From: Pseudomonadota bacterium
Lineage (GTDB): Bacteria; Myxococcota_A; Polyangia; Haliangiales; Haliangiaceae
Reading direction: 5' to 3'
DNA length: 19,787 bases
NCBI GenBank assembly: GCA_023430775.1
Contig: JAEYYY010000333.1
Coordinates: 1 to 19,787, forward strand
Shown: in pieces, positions 17,339 to 19,787 of the stretch
How positions within the stretch are numbered: the first letter of the stretch is position 1
Layout of the letters: the number at the start of each line of letters is the position of its first letter
Translations under genes and position numbers: made by a program
The notes under the pieces: generated by a model
Database searches by the model: none
Told to the model about the DNA's origin: nothing
The model's input: only the letters and a program-made list of their open reading frames with translations

Positions 17339-18256
17339 ATGGCGCTCACGACGATGACGTACGCGGTCGATGGCCGCATCGCGCGGATCACCTTGAACCG
17401 ACCCGACCGCGGCAATGGCCTGACGCTGGTCACGCCGCGCGAGCTCGCCGAGTGCGTCGAGCGCGCGAACCTCGATCCGGACGTCCACGTGATCGCGCTC
17501 GCCGGCAACGGCAAGGGCTTCTGCGGTGGCTACGATCTCGTGGCCTCTGCCGAGAAGGGCATGACCGACCTCTCGGAACATGTCGAGGTCGGTCCGAAGG
17601 GCTCGCCGCTCGATCCGATCATCCAGCGCGACAACCACGATCCCGGTCGCACGTGGGATCCGATGGTCGACTATCAGATGATGAGCCGCAACGTCCGCGG
17701 CTTCATGAGCCTGTTCCACTCCGACAAGCCGGTGGTCTGCAAGGTCCACGGCTTCTGCGTCGCCGGTGGCACCGACCTCGCGCTGTGCAGCGACCTGCTC
17801 GTCATCGAGGACACCGCGAAGATCGGCTATCCGCCGGCGCGCGTCTGGGGCGTACCGACGACGGCGATCTGGGCGCACCGGATCGGCATCGAGAAGGCCA
17901 AGCGCCTGCTGTTCACCGGTGACTGCCTCTCCGGCACCGAGGCGGTGGCCTGGGGGCTCGCGATCGAGTGCGCTCCGGCCGCGCAGCTCGATGCCAGGTT
18001 CGAGAATCTCCTCTCGCGGATCGCGCGGATGCCGGTCAACCAGCTGGTGATGATGAAGCTGATGCTCAACCAGACGATGTACGCGGGTGGCCTCGCGCAA
18101 TCGCAGATGCTGGGCACCGTGTTCGATGGCATCGCGCGCCACACGCCGGAGGGCTACGGCTTCGCGCGGCGTGCCGCGGAAGCGGGGTTCAAGACGGCGG
18201 TGAAGGAGCGCGACGATCCGTTCGGCGACTTCGGCGCGTCGACGAACAAGGGATGA
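17339..18256 (+). CDS. Crotonase / enoyl-CoA hydratase-isomerase family protein
   Basis: The 305-aa protein has the crotonase fold and handles an acyl-CoA thioester. Both oxyanion-hole segments are present: GNGKGFCGGYDL (56-67) and KVHGFCVAGGTDLALCSDL (135-152). The two catalytic glutamates of rat enoyl-CoA hydratase (E144, E164) are not conserved by my alignment: Asp stands in AGGTDLAL and Ala or Arg in YPPARVWG. A plain hydratase activity is therefore doubtful, and an isomerase, hydrolase or dehalogenase-like reaction is possible. A long insert between the two segments (about 73-120) is usual for the roughly 300-aa subgroup. The start is ATG 17339, ten bases after the Gfo/Idh/MocA stop; ATG 17354 (MTYAVDG) is an alternative. 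Its TGA overlaps the next ATG as ATGA. Confidence 0.92.
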   Translation: MALTTMTYAVDGRIARITLNRPDRGNGLTLVTPRELAECVERANLDPDVHVIALAGNGKGFCGGYDLVASAEKGMTDLSEHVEVGPKGSPLDPIIQRDNHDPGRTWDPMVDYQMMSRNVRGFMSLFHSDKPVVCKVHGFCVAGGTDLALCSDLLVIEDTAKIGYPPARVWGVPTTAIWAHRIGIEKAKRLLFTGDCLSGTEAVAWGLAIECAPAAQLDARFENLLSRIARMPVNQLVMMKLMLNQTMYAGGLAQSQMLGTVFDGIARHTPEGYGFARRAAEAGFKTAVKERDDPFGDFGASTNKG

Positions 18257-19002
18257 CCACCGTCGAATTTGCACTCGTCGGTGCGGCCGCATTTGTTGCG
18301 GGCTTGATCAATGCGATCGCGGGTGGCGGCAGTCTGATCACGTTTCCCGCGCTCGTCGGCGTTGGCTTGTCGCCCGTCGTCGCCAGCCTGACCAACACGG
18401 TCGCGCTGTGCCCGGGGTATCTCGGGGCCACGATCGCGCAGCGCAAGTTGCTGGCCGATCAACGCGACCGCATGTGGCGGGTGTTGCCCGCCGGCGTGCT
18501 CGGCGGCGTCGCCGGCGCGCTGCTGCTGCTGTACACCGACGAGCGCGCCTTCGACGTCATCGTGCCGTTCTTGATCCTGTTCGCGGTGGTGCTGCTCGCA
18601 TTGCAGGATCGGGTGCGCACGTGGCTCGAGGCCCGAGGGAGTAGCCGCGCTGCGGCGTGGGCCGCGCTACCGGTGGGCCTCGGCGCGATCTACGGCGGTT
18701 ACTTCGGCGCCGGGCTCGGCGTCATTCTGCTCGCGGCACTCGCCGTCGTCTATGCGGACTCGCTGACCACGATCAACGCGCTCAAGCAGAGCGTGTCGCT
18801 GACGGTCAACGTCGCGGCGGCGGTGGTGTTCTTGTTCTCCAAGCAGGTCGACTGGCCGATCTGCGGCGTCATGCTGGTGGCGTCGCTCGGCGGCGGAGCG
18901 TTAGGCGGCGCGATCGCGTCGAAGGTCAAACCCTCGGTGCTGCGCTGGCTGGTCGTGGTCGGAGGTACGGCGGTGGCGGTGGCGATGTTCGCGCGCTGGT
19001 GA
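18253..19002 (+). CDS. TauE/SafE family sulfite exporter-like permease
   Basis: The 249-aa inner-membrane protein has seven or eight hydrophobic helices. The N-terminal motif GLINAIAGGGSLITFPAL and the repeat-half motif IYGGYFGAGLGVILLAAL are diagnostic for TauE/SafE (DUF81) transporters, which export sulfite, sulfoacetate or other organic acids. The substrate is unknown. NALKQSVSLTVN and a glycine-rich final helix pair (GGGALGGAIASKVKPSVLR) complete the family pattern. The start ATG 18253 overlaps the crotonase stop, so translation is coupled, and it is the third gene of the run. The context (sugar-type dehydrogenase, CoA enzyme, exporter) might suggest organic acid handling, but this is inference. 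A hairpin follows 12 bases after the stop. Confidence 0.93.
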   Translation: MTTVEFALVGAAAFVAGLINAIAGGGSLITFPALVGVGLSPVVASLTNTVALCPGYLGATIAQRKLLADQRDRMWRVLPAGVLGGVAGALLLLYTDERAFDVIVPFLILFAVVLLALQDRVRTWLEARGSSRAAAWAALPVGLGAIYGGYFGAGLGVILLAALAVVYADSLTTINALKQSVSLTVNVAAAVVFLFSKQVDWPICGVMLVASLGGGALGGAIASKVKPSVLRWLVVVGGTAVAVAMFARW

Positions 19003-19013
19003 GGGCGTCTAAC

Positions 19014-19031
19014 GATCGGCGTTTGCCGGTC
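19014..19031 (+). terminator. Hairpin after the TauE/SafE gene
   Basis: GATCGGC (19014-19020) and GCCGGTC (19025-19031) can form a seven-pair stem in RNA (one U-G pair) with a GUUU tetraloop, 12 bases after the permease stop. There is no T-run afterwards, so it may be a factor-dependent or weak terminator, or a 3'-end protecting stem. Confidence 0.4.
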
Positions 19032-19063
19032 CTCGCCAGTGGAGGCAGCCGCATGATCGACGG

Positions 19064-19315
19064 ATGCGGATCGCAGCGCTCCTGATCGCGTCGCAGCTCG
19101 CGGGGTGCACGATCGTCGGCGGCGTGCTCGGTGGCGTGACCGCGAGCAGCGCGAACAGCGAGGCCCGGGCCAAGAAGCAGCCGGAGACCGCATCGGTGGG
19201 CGGCCGGATCATCCTGGGTGCGCTGATCGGCCTCGTGATCGACGGCATCATCATCAACCAGAGCCTCGAGGATTGCTGCCCGGACTTCAGTGGGCTCGAC
19301 GGGATGAACCGCTGA
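19064..19315 (+). CDS. Small lipoprotein of unknown function, 83 aa
   Basis: The product has an N-terminal signal with lipobox LAGC (cysteine at residue 15), followed by a Gly/Ala/Ser-rich segment, a short charged stretch (EARAKKQPE), a hydrophobic glycine-containing helix (about 47-65) and a tail with a Cys-Cys pair (LEDCCPDF). The hydrophobic segment after the lipobox suggests a second membrane contact or oligomerisation. No family is recognised. The start ATG 19064 has only GACGG next to it. The better ribosome site, GGAGG at 19041-19045, is spaced for an ATG at 19053 in another frame. The gene lies 61 bases after the permease stop, with a hairpin between them. Confidence 0.72.
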   Translation: MRIAALLIASQLAGCTIVGGVLGGVTASSANSEARAKKQPETASVGGRIILGALIGLVIDGIIINQSLEDCCPDFSGLDGMNR

Positions 19316-19339
19316 CCCAAGGCGGTCCCGGCGGCAGGT

Positions 19340-19359
19340 GTTTCACATCCACGTGAAAC
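19340..19359. promoter_or_regulatory. Split palindrome GTTTCAC-N6-GTGAAAC
   Basis: Perfect seven-base inverted arms, GTTTCAC at 19340-19346 and GTGAAAC at 19353-19359, surround the spacer ATCCAC. They lie in the 73-base gap upstream of the M28-type peptidase gene. The arms equal the two half-sites of the ParB-binding parS palindrome, but a six-base spacer separates them, so it is not a standard parS. It may be an operator for the downstream gene. Confidence 0.35.
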
Positions 19360-19388
19360 CGAGCCGGTCCTCGTGGCGTCTGTCCCGC

Positions 19389-19787
19389 ATGCGCATCCTG
19401 CTGCTCGCCGGTCTGGCGGCCTGTGCCAGCGCCGATCGGATCGAGGATAGCCATCCCTCGCAGCCGGCGATGCCGGTCGCGCCGGTGGTCGTCGCACCGG
19501 CACCCGCGCCGCCCGAGCCCGCGCAACCGCCGAGCTGCATCGCTGATGGCAAGCCGTACGATCGAGACGCGCTTCGCGAGCGCGTGACGTTTCTCGCCTC
19601 GAAGGAGCTCGACGGCCGCGTCCCCGGTACCGAGGCGGACCGGCTGACGCGCAAGCTGATCGCGGATCGGTTTCGCTGCCTCGGCCTGACCGGCGCCGGC
19701 AAGGATGGCGCGTTCGAGCTGCCGTTCGAAGCCAACGGCGTGCCCACCGCGAACGTCGTCGGCTACCTCAAGGGGAGCGACCCCGAG
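19389..19787 (+). CDS. M28-type metallopeptidase lipoprotein, N-terminal part (cut by window end)
   Basis: The open frame runs from ATG 19389 to the last base, 133 codons without a stop. It starts with a short lipoprotein signal with lipobox LAAC (C12), then a Pro/Ala/Val-rich linker (about 24-48) and CIADGKPY. From about residue 60, VTFLASKELDGRVPGTEADR, then LIADRFRCLGL, FELPFEANG and TANVVGYLKGSDP, match the N-terminal region of M28-family aminopeptidases. The zinc ligands would lie beyond the window, so activity cannot be judged. The product is expected in the envelope and would release amino acids or trim peptides. The start codon has no strong ribosome site; a split palindrome lies 30 bases upstream. 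Confidence 0.78.
   Translation, partial: MRILLLAGLAACASADRIEDSHPSQPAMPVAPVVVAPAPAPPEPAQPPSCIADGKPYDRDALRERVTFLASKELDGRVPGTEADRLTRKLIADRFRCLGLTGAGKDGAFELPFEANGVPTANVVGYLKGSDPE

Overview
The window is about 19.8 kb of high-GC (roughly two-thirds G+C by eye), gene-dense bacterial chromosome. Several features point to a myxobacterium (Myxococcota, perhaps the Haliangium/Kofleriaceae side). One secreted protein ends in a MYXO-CTERM-like tail (GGC, hydrophobic stretch, RRRR). Short lipoprotein signals are frequent, one with a mature N-terminus reading CGRLGFDA. The succinate dehydrogenase is of the C-A-B type with a single dihaem anchor. The genus assignment is inference; no rRNA or other marker is present.

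Layout, left to right. (1) 9-3390, minus: sdhC-sdhA-sdhB, coupled by ATGA and GTGA overlaps, preceded by a LamG-type lipoprotein (3444-4184, minus). (2) A 250-bp divergent spacer with several small dyads leads to a VanY/M15-like peptidase lipoprotein (4435-5721, plus), then aat, the leucyl/phenylalanyl-tRNA-protein transferase of the N-degron pathway (5771-6502, plus). (3) A minus-strand trio, 8182 to 6486: small two-helix membrane protein, unrecognised 331-aa protein, secreted DUF3060-type protein, with a 9-bp gap and an ATGA overlap. (4) 8381-11413, plus: pntA-pntB, the proton-translocating NAD(P) transhydrogenase. pntA carries a one-base frameshift near 9002, and interleaved inverted repeats lie just upstream of it. 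(5) 13663 to 11419, minus: MgtC/DUF4010 membrane protein, PrxQ/Bcp peroxiredoxin, and an acidic 123-aa protein of unknown function. (6) 13679-15175, plus: Old Yellow Enzyme-family flavoprotein with a damaged Fe-S motif. (7) Small genes: a very basic 77-aa protein (minus), a PRC-barrel protein (plus), and an eight-cysteine zinc-ribbon-like protein (minus), with a strong hairpin between the last two. (8) 16222-19002, plus: Gfo/Idh/MocA oxidoreductase, crotonase-family enzyme and TauE/SafE permease, tightly spaced. (9) Two small lipoprotein genes at the right edge, the second a partial M28-type peptidase cut by the window end.

Functionally the window is mostly housekeeping: respiratory electron input (Sdh), NADPH supply (Pnt), peroxide removal (Bcp) and N-end-rule tagging (Aat), mixed with envelope proteins typical of the group. 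I found no tRNA, rRNA, CRISPR array, insertion sequence, phage or recognised defence cassette. The most unusual points are the pntA frameshift with its possible pseudoknot-forming leader, the Cys-to-Thr change in the OYE-family iron-sulfur motif, the double-anchored (lipobox plus MYXO-CTERM) peptidase, and a parS-like split palindrome at 19340-19359. I do not see convincing evidence for a wholly new multi-gene system.
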